A DNA stretch of 64,000 nucleotides from Acetobacterium sp965140355 (lineage in GTDB: Bacteria > Bacillota > Clostridia > Eubacteriales > Eubacteriaceae): contig OZ223194.1 of the NCBI GenBank assembly GCA_965140355.1, positions 372,001 to 436,000 of the forward strand. Direction: 5' to 3'. Shown here in pieces: positions 7,559-15,907 of this stretch. The notes under the pieces are model-generated. The model made no database searches. It had not been told where the DNA came from and saw only the letters and a list, made by a program, of their open reading frames with translations. The number at the start of each line of letters is the position of its first letter. Position 1 is the stretch's first letter. The translations under genes were made by a program, and so were the position numbers.

Positions 7559-9475
7559 ATGAATTCCAAGTATGAAAAAATTTTCACGCCCATCAAAATT
7601 GGTCATATGGTTGTCAAAAATCGCATTGAGACTGCTCCCGCAGCACCTCGTTTAGCAACTTCCGATGGTCTGGTATCGCCGGAGTTAATTGAATGGTCGC
7701 GGGCTTTAGCCAAAGGCGGAGCCGGTATTGTCACCGTCGGCATTTCAATGGTCACCCCACCTTTTGGACTGAAAAATGGTTTCTGTGTCAACATCGGTGA
7801 TGACAATGTTGTTCCCGGTTTAGCGGTATTGGCTGATACCGTTCATCGTTATGGCGCCAAAGCGTCCATTGAATTGGCGGGCTTTGCGATGGGTCACGAT
7901 ATGCCGGAAGAAGGCAAGTCGCCGATTGATATGATGAGTCAGGAAGATATCAGCAATTGGATTACACTTTTTGCCAATGCTGCCGAGCGGGCCATGAAAG
8001 CTGGTATGGATATGGTGCTTATCCATGGCGGACACGGTATTCTGGTCAGCAATTTCTTTTCCCCATTATTTAATCATCGTACCGACAAATATGGCGGTAA
8101 TACCGAAAACCGCGCCCGTTTCGCCTGTGAATTATTTGATGCCATCCGTGCTAAGGTCGGTCATCAATTAGCGATTGAGTTTCGCTTAAGTGCCGACGAG
8201 TTAACTCCCGGCGGCGTCGAATTGGATGAAACGATTGCTTTTATTAAAATCATTCAGGATAAAATCGACCTGGTTCATGTTTCTGCCGGGATGTTGCTCG
8301 ACGATGAAATGGTTCCGATTACCACTCAACCAACCTATTTAAAACGGGGATACAATGCTCATTATGCGGCCAGTATCAAAAAAGATCCCGATATCCACGT
8401 TCCGATTACCACCGTTGGTTCCCTTGATCTGGATCTGGCGGCTGAAATAATTGAAAACGGCGATGCCGATATGTGCGCCATGATCCGTACCGTCATTGCC
8501 GATCCCGACAGCGTTAATAAAGCCCGGACCGGAAAAGAAGCAGAAATCCGTCCCTGTATTCGCTGTGTGCTTTGTTTAAATCGGACCCACGGTTTTGAAC
8601 CGCTGCGAGTGGCCTGTGCCGTTAACCCTAAAGCCGGACGGGAATGCGAATTAAAAAATACCCCCACCCTGGCTGATGTGCCTAAAAAAGTTGTCATCGT
8701 CGGCGGTGGACCGGCGGGTATGGAAGCTGCCCGAACTGCTGGTGACCGTGGTCATCAGGTTGTCCTTTTTGAAAAAAGCAATTCCCTGGGTGGAACCCTG
8801 CGGCTGGCAGTTGCTCCGGATTTTAAGGCTGACCTCAAAAGTTATCTGGACTGGGCCATTCGGATGACCAGCTGCCACCCTAATATAACGCTGCGTCTGG
8901 CTACCGAAGCCACCCCCGAAAAGATTATCGCCGAATCTCCGGATGCCCTAATTATAGCTGTTGGTTCAGAAAGTAATATCCCCCCGATTCCAGGCTTGGA
9001 TGGCGATGACGTCGTTTGGGTTGGTGATGTTGAAGCGGGCACCGTCGAAACCGGAGCAAATGTTGTCATTGCCGGCGGCGGCCTGACCGGATGCGAAACC
9101 GCTTTAAATCTGGCCCGAAAAGGAAAAAATGTTACCATCATTGAAATGGTCAGCGAAAAGGACATGTTGATTCCTTCGCCCATTCCCATGACCGCCTTGC
9201 TGCAACTGCTAAAAAAAGAAAATGTCACTATTCTGGCTAATCATAAATTGCTAAAAGCCAACGATCATGTCATTCGTGTCGAAGGCGTTGATGGTGAAAA
9301 AGATCTTGCCTTTGACACCCTGATCCTGTCATTGGGGGTTAAACCAAACCTTGCCGAAGTTTCTAAATTTTCACACCTGGTTGATGATGTTTTCTGCATC
9401 GGCGATTGCACCACCAATAAAGGCACCCTTTATACCGCCACCACCGCTGGTTATAACGCTGGCATCGATATCTAA
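7559..9475 (+). CDS. NADH:flavin oxidoreductase / enoate reductase-like protein (Old Yellow Enzyme plus FAD domain)
   Basis: A 638-residue two-part flavoenzyme. Residues 1-320 form an FMN-binding TIM barrel of the Old Yellow Enzyme type. A CIRCVLC...C cluster (about residues 333-350) should bind one [4Fe-4S] cluster. From about residue 377 an FAD/NAD(P) domain follows, with GGGPAGMEAA and a second Rossmann turn GGGLTGCE. This is the architecture of 2-enoate reductase, 2,4-dienoyl-CoA reductase and BaiCD/BaiH, which reduce activated C=C bonds with NADH. The substrate is not evident; cinnamate-type acids or unsaturated steroids or acids are candidates. AGAGG precedes the ATG, and the neighbouring PucR gene is the probable regulator. 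Confidence 0.85.
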   Translation: MNSKYEKIFTPIKIGHMVVKNRIETAPAAPRLATSDGLVSPELIEWSRALAKGGAGIVTVGISMVTPPFGLKNGFCVNIGDDNVVPGLAVLADTVHRYGAKASIELAGFAMGHDMPEEGKSPIDMMSQEDISNWITLFANAAERAMKAGMDMVLIHGGHGILVSNFFSPLFNHRTDKYGGNTENRARFACELFDAIRAKVGHQLAIEFRLSADELTPGGVELDETIAFIKIIQDKIDLVHVSAGMLLDDEMVPITTQPTYLKRGYNAHYAASIKKDPDIHVPITTVGSLDLDLAAEIIENGDADMCAMIRTVIADPDSVNKARTGKEAEIRPCIRCVLCLNRTHGFEPLRVACAVNPKAGRECELKNTPTLADVPKKVVIVGGGPAGMEAARTAGDRGHQVVLFEKSNSLGGTLRLAVAPDFKADLKSYLDWAIRMTSCHPNITLRLATEATPEKIIAESPDALIIAVGSESNIPPIPGLDGDDVVWVGDVEAGTVETGANVVIAGGGLTGCETALNLARKGKNVTIIEMVSEKDMLIPSPIPMTALLQLLKKENVTILANHKLLKANDHVIRVEGVDGEKDLAFDTLILSLGVKPNLAEVSKFSHLVDDVFCIGDCTTNKGTLYTATTAGYNAGIDI

Positions 9476-9512
9476 CCGTTACAAAATCAGAAACAATATC
9501 GCTCCCACAACT

Positions 9513-10514
9513 TTATTCCGAAATCATAAAAAAGCCATTGATTTGTCCCACTTCAATGGCTTTTTTGACATCTACATGCCAGGGACCATTGCGACTAATT
9601 TGAAAGGTAAAAGTTTGATCTTTATGAAACTCTATTTCTCTTTCCCCATCCAAAGCAATTGTTCCGCGACAATAGCTGGTAAATTCATATTTTTCACCAA
9701 ATTTTAAAAGTTCTGGCGCCGTTGTGCCGATCGGTAAAACAATCCCCGCCGCCATCGGCACCAAAACCTTGGGCGCTGTTTCTGCAATGCGAACAAAAGC
9801 ACCAAAATCGTCGGCAGCGCTAATTATTTTTTTTGCCCCAACAACCGCCGAGAACCCAATCGATGCCGGGTGACTTCGGGCTACAAATATTTTTTGGATA
9901 TCTTCAATTCGCCAGATTGCCCGGGAACCGACAAAGGCATCCCGGGAAATCACGGCATCAATTAGCGCAATATCTTTTAGTTGTTGGTTATGATATATTT
10001 CAATAACCTTATCTCTCTTAGCATAGTTGTTTTTATCAAATTTGTTCGATGCTACAACCGCTGCAGCAATGCCAGCAATCGTGCCTTCAATCATATCCGG
10101 ATAAACATTATTAGTTCCCGTGGAAATGGCAATCAACGGTGTCTCCTTAATTTTTTTTGCAACAGCCCGGTTTGTGCCATCACCGCCTAATGAGATAATA
10201 CAGCCGACTTTTTTTTCATTCATTAATTGGACGGCTTGATAGGTATCTTCAACGCCATTAACCTTGAAAAAGTCAAACACTTCAATCTCACATTTTAATT
10301 CTCCCGATGTTTCCAGTTTATCGATCACCCGATATCCCATATTGTAGGGGTCCGGCATAATATAAACTTTATCGACCCCATTTTGCTGGGCGCCCAAAAT
10401 AATACGTTCGACGATATTAAATTTTTCATTATTATCAATAACTGTTGCATGAGAAACCAGCCGTCTGATATCTTTTCCCGATGCCGGATTGGCAATTATT
10501 CCAATTGAATTCAT
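9513..10514 (-). CDS. ATP-NAD kinase family protein (AcoX-like)
   Basis: 333 residues. The start MNSIGIIANPASGKDIRR and the later GGDGTNRAV are the NAD-kinase/diacylglycerol-kinase fold signatures (the GGDGT loop binds nucleotide). Length and the extra C-terminal beta-rich part match the AcoX-like branch rather than canonical NadK, which is usually shorter. The physiological substrate of this branch is not well established. The gene converges on the flavoenzyme gene and shares its terminator, which lies inside its last codons. A Lin0512 gene lies 120 bases upstream on the same strand. Confidence 0.8.
   Translation of the reverse strand: MNSIGIIANPASGKDIRRLVSHATVIDNNEKFNIVERIILGAQQNGVDKVYIMPDPYNMGYRVIDKLETSGELKCEIEVFDFFKVNGVEDTYQAVQLMNEKKVGCIISLGGDGTNRAVAKKIKETPLIAISTGTNNVYPDMIEGTIAGIAAAVVASNKFDKNNYAKRDKVIEIYHNQQLKDIALIDAVISRDAFVGSRAIWRIEDIQKIFVARSHPASIGFSAVVGAKKIISAADDFGAFVRIAETAPKVLVPMAAGIVLPIGTTAPELLKFGEKYEFTSYCRGTIALDGEREIEFHKDQTFTFQISRNGPWHVDVKKAIEVGQINGFFMISE
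9528..9566. terminator. bidirectional terminator inside the 3' end of the AcoX-like gene
   Basis: AAAAAAGCCATTGA pairs with TCAATGGCTTTTTT across an 11-base loop. It ends the flavoenzyme transcript (plus strand) and codes for the last residues of the converging kinase-like gene. Confidence 0.75.
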
Positions 10515-10636
10515 AAATCAACCACCTTTTCTATTTAAAACAATTATTCGCCGCTTTGATACTTCATTATTTTTTTGACCAATTGTTTCTGTTTACGTTC
10601 CCATCTTTTTTGTACCCGCGAACCGTCGCTGCAAAT

Positions 10637-10996
10637 TTATACACTGACTGTCACAGCCACGATTGCCGCTTCAATAGTATCCATGGTATCGCCAAAACCG
10701 GGAAAGAAAAGGCCCGCTGTCGTTAAGCCACCTTTTTGGGCCTTAATTGTTACTGTTCCGACCGGGAATAGTTTTTTTAACGCTTCAATATCTAAATTTT
10801 CCGGTTTTGACACCCCAATAGTTGCTTCGATCATCATTTTTTCGTTAATATTTTCTTCGGTTAAACCATAAATCTCGTTCAAGCCAATCAGACAGCTTCG
10901 GGATATGGCATCCTTAATTGCCTTTCCGGCGGCAGCATTAACATCCTGTCCATGAAAATCCATTCCCATACCAAATTCAATAATAAACTTTTTCAT
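10637..10996 (-). CDS. Lin0512 family protein
   Basis: 119 residues from the ATG at 10996 (MKKFIIEFGMGMDFHGQD); the longer frame reaching 11101 has no credible start or ribosome-binding site. It matches the Lin0512 family of small conserved proteins of unknown function: the N-terminal beta strand and GMGxDxHGQD, an A-rich helix and the C-terminal PGFGDTMD motif. No membrane segment or signal. Family members often sit near cofactor or amine genes, but the role is unknown. It follows a 220-base stretch with tandem GTCTCATA repeats and precedes the AcoX-like gene on the same strand. Confidence 0.75.
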   Translation of the reverse strand: MKKFIIEFGMGMDFHGQDVNAAAGKAIKDAISRSCLIGLNEIYGLTEENINEKMMIEATIGVSKPENLDIEALKKLFPVGTVTIKAQKGGLTTAGLFFPGFGDTMDTIEAAIVAVTVSV

Positions 10997-11178
10997 CTTT
11001 GTCACCTTCCTATTTATACAGATTCTGAACCGTCGCATATTTTTCGAACCTAAGTCCGTGCTTTTAAATAAAGCAAAATTCGTGCCACAGGCGATTATCA
11101 TTTTATTTTTCTAAAGCACTTATTAAAACCAATCAGCGACATATTTTTCTCCGAACCTAATATTTTTTTCGGTAAGCC

Positions 11179-11216
11179 GTCTCATAAATAAGAAAGTTGT
11201 CTCATATATAAGAAAA
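11179..11216. repeat. two tandem 18-base near-repeats
   Basis: GTCTCATAAATAAGAAAG (11179-11196) and GTCTCATATATAAGAAAA (11199-11216) repeat with a 20-base period and run into the GTCTCA of the next terminator hairpin. They lie upstream of the Lin0512 gene and could be a binding site or slippage product. Confidence 0.55.
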
Positions 11217-11443
11217 AACAGTCTCATTTTTGAGACTGTTTCAGACTGTCAAAAAAGATAACATCGTACCGACAATTGTTCGATCATGTTGTGTGCCTCA
11301 AGGCGAACAGTTGCCGCAAAAAGACTTTCTTTAGTCAAAGCTTTAATTGCAACTGTACGAATTGCGTGCATACAACAGATTAACCATTGATCGGTACGGT
11401 CATTTATCAACAACCTCAAACAGTCTCATTTTTGAGGCTGTTT
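11216..11443. repeat. terminator-nested long-hairpin element, subfamily A, copy 2
   Basis: A 176-bp core (11242-11417) lies between two almost identical 26-bp terminator hairpins, 11216-11241 and 11418-11443 (25 of 26 bases the same). Each has an 11-bp stem AAACAGTCTCA/TGAG(A or G)CTGTTT. The core folds as in copy 1. Its apical hairpin is GACT/AGTC where copy 1 has GCT/AGC, a change on both sides that keeps the pairing. On the minus strand the left hairpin ends in TTTTTTC and terminates the ABC operon. Most of the 468-base gap between 10996 and 11465 is this element. Confidence 0.87.
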
Positions 11444-11464
11444 AACTACGTTTACCATTGTTAT

Positions 11465-12217
11465 TTATAGTAATTTAAGAATCTGATTACGCAACGGACT
11501 TAGTTCACCGGAAAGGATATCTTCCTGAGAACTTATCTGCTTTCGGGGAATCTGGAGCTCTTCAACAATATGTGCCGGAGCGCCGGTAATCACATAGATA
11601 CGGTCAGAGAGAAAAATTGCTTCGTCGATATCGTGGGTAATAAAAAGAACCGAACCCTTTATTTTTTTTAATATGTCTAATAAATAGCTCTGCATTTTCA
11701 ACCGGGTGATAGCATCCAATCCGCCAAACGGTTCATCCAAAAGCATAATTTCTTTTGAAAACATATAGGTACGCAAAAGCGAAACCCGTTGTTTCATTCC
11801 CCCCGACAATTGATCGGGATATTTCTCCCCATCTTCTGCCAGTTCAAAAATTGGCAACATATCCATTACCATTTGCCGGGCTTGATCTTTTTTCATGCCT
11901 TTTATTTCAAGCGGTAAAATGCCATTGTCAATCACATTTCGCCACGGTAACAAAAGATCTTTCTGATACATATAACTGACAATCCCGGTTTTTCCGGTAA
12001 CATCATTTTCGTTAACCCATACCTTCCCTTGTTCGGGTTTTAATAAACCGGCAATAACATTAAATAAAGTACTTTTGCCACAACCACTTGGTCCCAAAAT
12101 AGTCACAAATTCGCCCTGATTTAAATGAATATCAATGTCTTCAATAATATTTTTATGATTATATTCCTTGGTGACTTTTTCAACCTTTAGTACTTTTTTA
12201 TTGTGGTAGATATTCAT
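11465..12217 (-). CDS. ABC transporter ATPase (thiamine-precursor type)
   Basis: 250 residues with Walker A GPSGCGKST, Q-loop YMYQKDLLLPW, signature SGGMKQRVSL, Walker B IMLLDEPFGGLD and the H-loop THD. It is of the nitrate/taurine/SsuB-like class that powers NMT1/THI5-type importers. I chose ATG 12217, with GAGG nine bases upstream, over 12238. It overlaps the binding-protein gene by 20 bases, so it belongs to the four-gene operon with that protein, a permease and a thiamine-binding protein. Its substrate follows from the binding protein. Confidence 0.9.
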   Translation of the reverse strand: MNIYHNKKVLKVEKVTKEYNHKNIIEDIDIHLNQGEFVTILGPSGCGKSTLFNVIAGLLKPEQGKVWVNENDVTGKTGIVSYMYQKDLLLPWRNVIDNGILPLEIKGMKKDQARQMVMDMLPIFELAEDGEKYPDQLSGGMKQRVSLLRTYMFSKEIMLLDEPFGGLDAITRLKMQSYLLDILKKIKGSVLFITHDIDEAIFLSDRIYVITGAPAHIVEELQIPRKQISSQEDILSGELSPLRNQILKLL

Positions 12218-13172
12218 TGGTAAACGCCTCGTCGGCATTTAACTGATTTTCCAGCAAGCCGTGATCATACATCCAGGTTCCATAATTATTCCAGATTTTG
12301 CTATTCATGATCCCCCATTGTTCGGCATCACTCTGATATTCACCCGCCAGATATTTTTGTGAGGCAATGGCCAGATCGCGATCAATTTCAGGATTTTCGA
12401 CTAACAATAAATCGGCCGCTGCTTCGGGATTTTCAATCGCATATTGATACCCTTTGGCAACTGCCCGCAAAAACTTTTTAGTCGTTTCGGGATGATCTTT
12501 CAGATAGGTTTCATTGGCAATGATAACTGGCGTATAATAATCAAGATTTTGATCAATATCCTGGAGTTTGATAAAATTGATCGGGTAATTCTGTTGTTCG
12601 GCCGAGATTCCATCCCAACCATAAAAAATCCAGGTAAAATCGACATGCTCTTTAACCGCAGTAAAAAAATCAAGTGATCCGACATCAACAATTTCTAATT
12701 GCTTAAAATCAGCGTTATCCGCTTCCATCAATCCCTTTAAAGTGGCAACTTCCATTGGTGAACCCCAACCGCCATATTTTTTACCTTCAAAATCTTTAGG
12801 GGTCACAATATTTCGATCCACCGGTGAAGCAAAACCAGAGGTATTATGCTGGACAATTGCCGCAATAGCCTTAATTGGCAAAGGATTGGCGGCGGTTCTG
12901 GCATAGGTCACCTGTTCCTGATAGCTGACCCCAAATTCTCCTTGTCCGGCAGCAATCAGATCAGCACTCCCGCCTTCGGAGGGTTGAACGATATCAACGC
13001 TTAAACCCTCATCTTCAAAATAACCAAGTTCCTGAGCAACATAAATGCCGGTGTGATTTGTATTTGGCACCCAATCCAGTACCACTGTTATTTTTTCATC
13101 ACTTTTGGGGCTGCATCCGGTCAGCCCCAGCAATAAAACGCCTACCGCTAATACCATTAATTTCTTTTTCAT
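12198..13172 (-). CDS. ABC transporter substrate-binding lipoprotein, ThiY/NMT1-THI5-like
   Basis: 324 residues. The N-terminus is a lipoprotein signal with lipobox LTGC (Cys20), so it is anchored outside the membrane. The mature part shows the NMT1/THI5 motif LDWVPNTNHTGIYVAQ and the later GGWGSP loop that holds a pyrimidine-type ligand. Such proteins bind hydroxymethylpyrimidine or formylaminopyrimidine, precursors of thiamine. Start ATG 13172 has GGAGGAAGAGGA upstream. It overlaps the permease stop by 4 bases and the ATPase start by 20. The exact ligand (HMP, FAMP or thiamine itself) is inferred. Confidence 0.87.
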   Translation of the reverse strand: MKKKLMVLAVGVLLLGLTGCSPKSDEKITVVLDWVPNTNHTGIYVAQELGYFEDEGLSVDIVQPSEGGSADLIAAGQGEFGVSYQEQVTYARTAANPLPIKAIAAIVQHNTSGFASPVDRNIVTPKDFEGKKYGGWGSPMEVATLKGLMEADNADFKQLEIVDVGSLDFFTAVKEHVDFTWIFYGWDGISAEQQNYPINFIKLQDIDQNLDYYTPVIIANETYLKDHPETTKKFLRAVAKGYQYAIENPEAAADLLLVENPEIDRDLAIASQKYLAGEYQSDAEQWGIMNSKIWNNYGTWMYDHGLLENQLNADEAFTNEYLPQ

Positions 13173-13942
13173 TCCTCTTCCTCCTTTAATTTTTCCCAGG
13201 GCATTACCAGCCGCTGTACCACCGTTATACTGTAAAAAAGGGCGATCGAAACCATCACAATTACCACAATTGAAGCAAACACCAGATCCAGTGCAAAAGC
13301 ATGCCGGGCTCGCAGCATATAAACCCCCAACCCGGATTTTCCACCCAACCATTCGCCGATTACCGCTCCCATGATGCTATAAGTCGCCGCCATTTTAAGA
13401 CCTGAAAAAAAATAAGGCAAGGCACTGGGAAACTTGATTTTAGTAAAAATCTGGCTTTTACTCGCGCCCATTGATCGCACCAGATTAATCAGCTCGCCAT
13501 CCACCCCTTGTAACCCTTCAATCAGGTTAACCGTGATGGGAAAAAAGCAAACCAGAACCACCACAAATATTTTAGGGGCAATTCCAAAACCAAACCACAT
13601 CGCCAGCAATGGCGCAATGACGATAATCGGAACCGTCTGCGACATGACCAGTACCGGGTAAATGGCTTTTTTGACAACTGGAAATAAATCCATCACAACC
13701 GCCATAACCAGCGATAAAATAATTGCCACTCCCAGACCGGACAGGCCTTCAAAAAAAGTTACCGCCGTATGGTTAATCAGATCGGAGCTATTTGCGATTA
13801 AGGCGGCGATGATGTCCGTGGGTGCTGGTAAAATATAGCGTTCCACCAAACCCAGGTTAACAATCAACTCCCACAAAATGAGCACCGCCAAAACAAAAAT
13901 AAAAGGGATTAATCGGTCACTGATATTTTGATACTTTCTCAT
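13169..13942 (-). CDS. ABC transporter permease (ThiX-like)
   Basis: 257 residues with about six membrane helices and the BPD_transp_1 coupling motif around residues 155-175 (MGASKSQIFTKIKFPSALPY, the EAA-type loop). It forms the channel for the adjacent binding protein and ATPase. ATG 13942 is favoured (AGGAAGG 11 bases upstream). It overlaps the upstream thiamine-binding gene by 26 bases and the binding-protein gene by 4, so translation of the whole operon is tightly coupled. Confidence 0.88.
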   Translation of the reverse strand: MRKYQNISDRLIPFIFVLAVLILWELIVNLGLVERYILPAPTDIIAALIANSSDLINHTAVTFFEGLSGLGVAIILSLVMAVVMDLFPVVKKAIYPVLVMSQTVPIIVIAPLLAMWFGFGIAPKIFVVVLVCFFPITVNLIEGLQGVDGELINLVRSMGASKSQIFTKIKFPSALPYFFSGLKMAATYSIMGAVIGEWLGGKSGLGVYMLRARHAFALDLVFASIVVIVMVSIALFYSITVVQRLVMPWEKLKEEEE

Positions 13943-14204
13943 GAATTGTGACGCCTTCCTCCTTATAATCAATTTTTACAATTGAAACCACTCGTTCCGC
14001 GCCATGTTTGATGCAGATAGTCTGAGCTTTTTTAACGATGTCCAACAATTCATCCAGTTCCCCTTCAATGGATGTCTCAAAAGGACCCACGACGTATTCC
14101 AGACCGGTTTTTTTGATCATCTCAATCACCTGATCCACCACATAATAAATTTCACTGTCGGGCACCACGGGTAACACCTGTAAACTTAAATTTACTTTTG
14201 CCAT
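13917..14204 (-). CDS. MTH1187/YkoF family thiamine-binding protein
   Basis: 95 residues from ATG 14204 (GGAGG eight bases upstream). Features are the N-terminal VNLSLQVLPVV strand, the EMIKKTGLEYVVGPFETSIEG core and the C-terminal VSIVKIDYKEE strand of the MTH1187 fold, a ferredoxin-like oligomer that binds thiamine or its pyrimidine. It is the first gene of the operon with a ThiXYZ-type importer, a pairing often seen in Firmicutes, and it may buffer or hand over the imported ligand. No TPP riboswitch is visible upstream. Confidence 0.87.
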   Translation of the reverse strand: MAKVNLSLQVLPVVPDSEIYYVVDQVIEMIKKTGLEYVVGPFETSIEGELDELLDIVKKAQTICIKHGAERVVSIVKIDYKEEGVTIHEKVSKYQ

Positions 14205-14239
14205 AAAATTCACCTCCAATTTTTCGTTTCTATGATCTT

Positions 14240-14248
14240 ATTGTAGCA
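14240..14248 (-). promoter_or_regulatory. extended -10 promoter of the thiamine-precursor ABC operon
   Basis: TGCTACAAT on the minus strand, about 36 bases upstream of ATG 14204; the -35 region is poor. The short leader leaves no room for a riboswitch. Confidence 0.5.
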
Positions 14249-14259
14249 TTTTTTATGCC

Positions 14260-14301
14260 AAAAAAGACCTTCTGAAAAAATATTTGAATTTTTTCAGAAG
14301 G
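14260..14301 (-). terminator. terminator of the NAD/phosphoesterase gene group
   Basis: A 13-bp stem CCTTCTGAAAAAA/TTTTTTCAGAAGG followed on the minus strand by TCTTTTTT. It separates the metallophosphoesterase gene from the thiamine operon. Confidence 0.85.
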
Positions 14302-14352
14302 CTCTGTCATAAAATCTTTATTAAGCCATTTAATTATTTTAACGGGATTGTT

Positions 14353-15897
14353 TTATTTATCTAAGGATTCCAACCTATTTTTTAGTTTTTCCATCATTTC
14401 CTCCGTTAGTGGAAAAATTAACTCTCCATTATAAGAACCACTGGGCAATAATTCAGTCCGACCATTAAAAGTTTGTTGGGCCGCCACTGAATAGGAACGG
14501 GCAATGCTTGCAAATGATCCTTCCTTGACAGTAGGACTGATATTTTTAGTCAGGATTGATAGGGTTTGATCGCTATTTAACACTATTTCAAAGGTTCTGA
14601 AATTTTGTGGAAAATCCCGAAGTGATGCTGTCTCAACCATCCAAAACCCAAGCTCCGGCTGGGCTGGTTCCGGGGATTTTATCGCCATTACGGTATTACG
14701 ATGGCGATGCCCGGCAATATATAACATCAAATTAGGATATGTCTGCAGTTTTTCAATTAGTTCTTTTTCCCCTACCTGGGCAATGGTACTCCAGGACATA
14801 AATGGCTGCGTTAAGGGTTCCTGATAACTGACGCCAACGGGAATGTGGGCAGCGATAATCATTAGTTTTTGCTCCGTCTGGCCCTGGTCTAGTTCTCTTA
14901 CCAACCAGTCAAAACGTTCCCGATCCAGCGATCCATGTGCATAACCCATTTGATTGGGATCATCATCCGGTTGGGTATTATCCAAAACAATCACCTTAAT
15001 CGGAACGGTTGCTTTCGGTTCAAATGTATAACAGGCAAAACCGGTTTCTAAACTGGTTTTGGTAAAGCCATGGCCAATCGGTTCGCTGGTAGTCTTAAAA
15101 AATTCGTGCATCCAATCAAGCCTAGATAAAAATCGCCGTTCAGGATCGTCGGAGATTATAGGGGGCTTTTTATTGGGCCAGACATGATCATGATTTCCAA
15201 TCACCTGATACCATGGGATTTGCCGATTCAAACCAATTGCCGTAAATTCATCATAAAAATTTTTCCGCGGCCCGATTCGCGGATTCTCATTAATCTTAAA
15301 ATCAAGGTTGATCTCATTGCCGTCAAAGACATCAATTGACCAGCGCAGTTCATTATATTGGGCATTATTAGCATTATCGCCGAGTGATAATCCAAAATCC
15401 AACGGATGCTCGTGATGAATCAGATTGACCGAATGAATTGCACCATCTAAAACATGGGTAGTGTAGAACATCATCTCCGAATACACCGAAACAATTCCGC
15501 CGCCATATTTTGAAAAAATCCCATGACCCGGATATTCACCGTCGATAATGTGAATATCTGATATTGCAAAAAAATGTAACATTGATGTTGATTGCTTAAC
15601 CAAAGGCCGGATGTCGTTGTCCGGCATCAGATCAAAACGTTTTTCGCTGTCCTGATTATCAGCCGTCGCTGTCCAACCGCCGTATCCCTCGTTAGCCGTT
15701 TTTAAAATGCTTGTCGCATCGACCTGTGGCGCCGTCGCAATTACCGGGTCCAAAAAAAATTGATAACTTTCCCGTTCCGAATAAAAATCCTGATTTTTAT
15801 CAATCACGGGGATCGTCACCGGAATGATAGCATGTTCAATTTCTTTTAACAATTTTGTCGTTCGATTATGCGTTTTTTTTGATCGTTTATTTCCCAT
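14353..15897 (-). CDS. calcineurin-like metallophosphoesterase (TIGR03767/TIGR03768-like)
   Basis: 514 residues from ATG 15897 (GAGGG seven bases upstream). The five metallophosphoesterase blocks are all present: DIH, LGDNANN, GNHDH, AAHIP and AGHRHRN, which bind a dinuclear metal centre. The protein is longer than simple phosphodiesterases, and the YNELRW and DNTQPDDDP insertions resemble the TIGR03767/03768 group of unknown substrate. No export signal is clear. It follows the radical-SAM gene by ten bases and ends in the terminator at 14260-14301, so both probably share a message downstream of the NAD genes. Confidence 0.8.
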   Translation of the reverse strand: MGNKRSKKTHNRTTKLLKEIEHAIIPVTIPVIDKNQDFYSERESYQFFLDPVIATAPQVDATSILKTANEGYGGWTATADNQDSEKRFDLMPDNDIRPLVKQSTSMLHFFAISDIHIIDGEYPGHGIFSKYGGGIVSVYSEMMFYTTHVLDGAIHSVNLIHHEHPLDFGLSLGDNANNAQYNELRWSIDVFDGNEINLDFKINENPRIGPRKNFYDEFTAIGLNRQIPWYQVIGNHDHVWPNKKPPIISDDPERRFLSRLDWMHEFFKTTSEPIGHGFTKTSLETGFACYTFEPKATVPIKVIVLDNTQPDDDPNQMGYAHGSLDRERFDWLVRELDQGQTEQKLMIIAAHIPVGVSYQEPLTQPFMSWSTIAQVGEKELIEKLQTYPNLMLYIAGHRHRNTVMAIKSPEPAQPELGFWMVETASLRDFPQNFRTFEIVLNSDQTLSILTKNISPTVKEGSFASIARSYSVAAQQTFNGRTELLPSGSYNGELIFPLTEEMMEKLKNRLESLDK

Positions 15898-15907
15898 CAG
15901 ATAGCCC

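Noticed and set aside
8362..9228. Minus-strand open frames of 75-128 codons inside the flavoenzyme gene
   Set aside because: They are shadows of the GC-rich coding strand of a clearly recognisable enzyme, with no ribosome-binding sites or domains.
14205..14259. TPP riboswitch before the thiamine-type ABC operon
   Set aside because: The leader is about 35 nt and lacks the CTGAGA and ACC-TGAACCTGA core.
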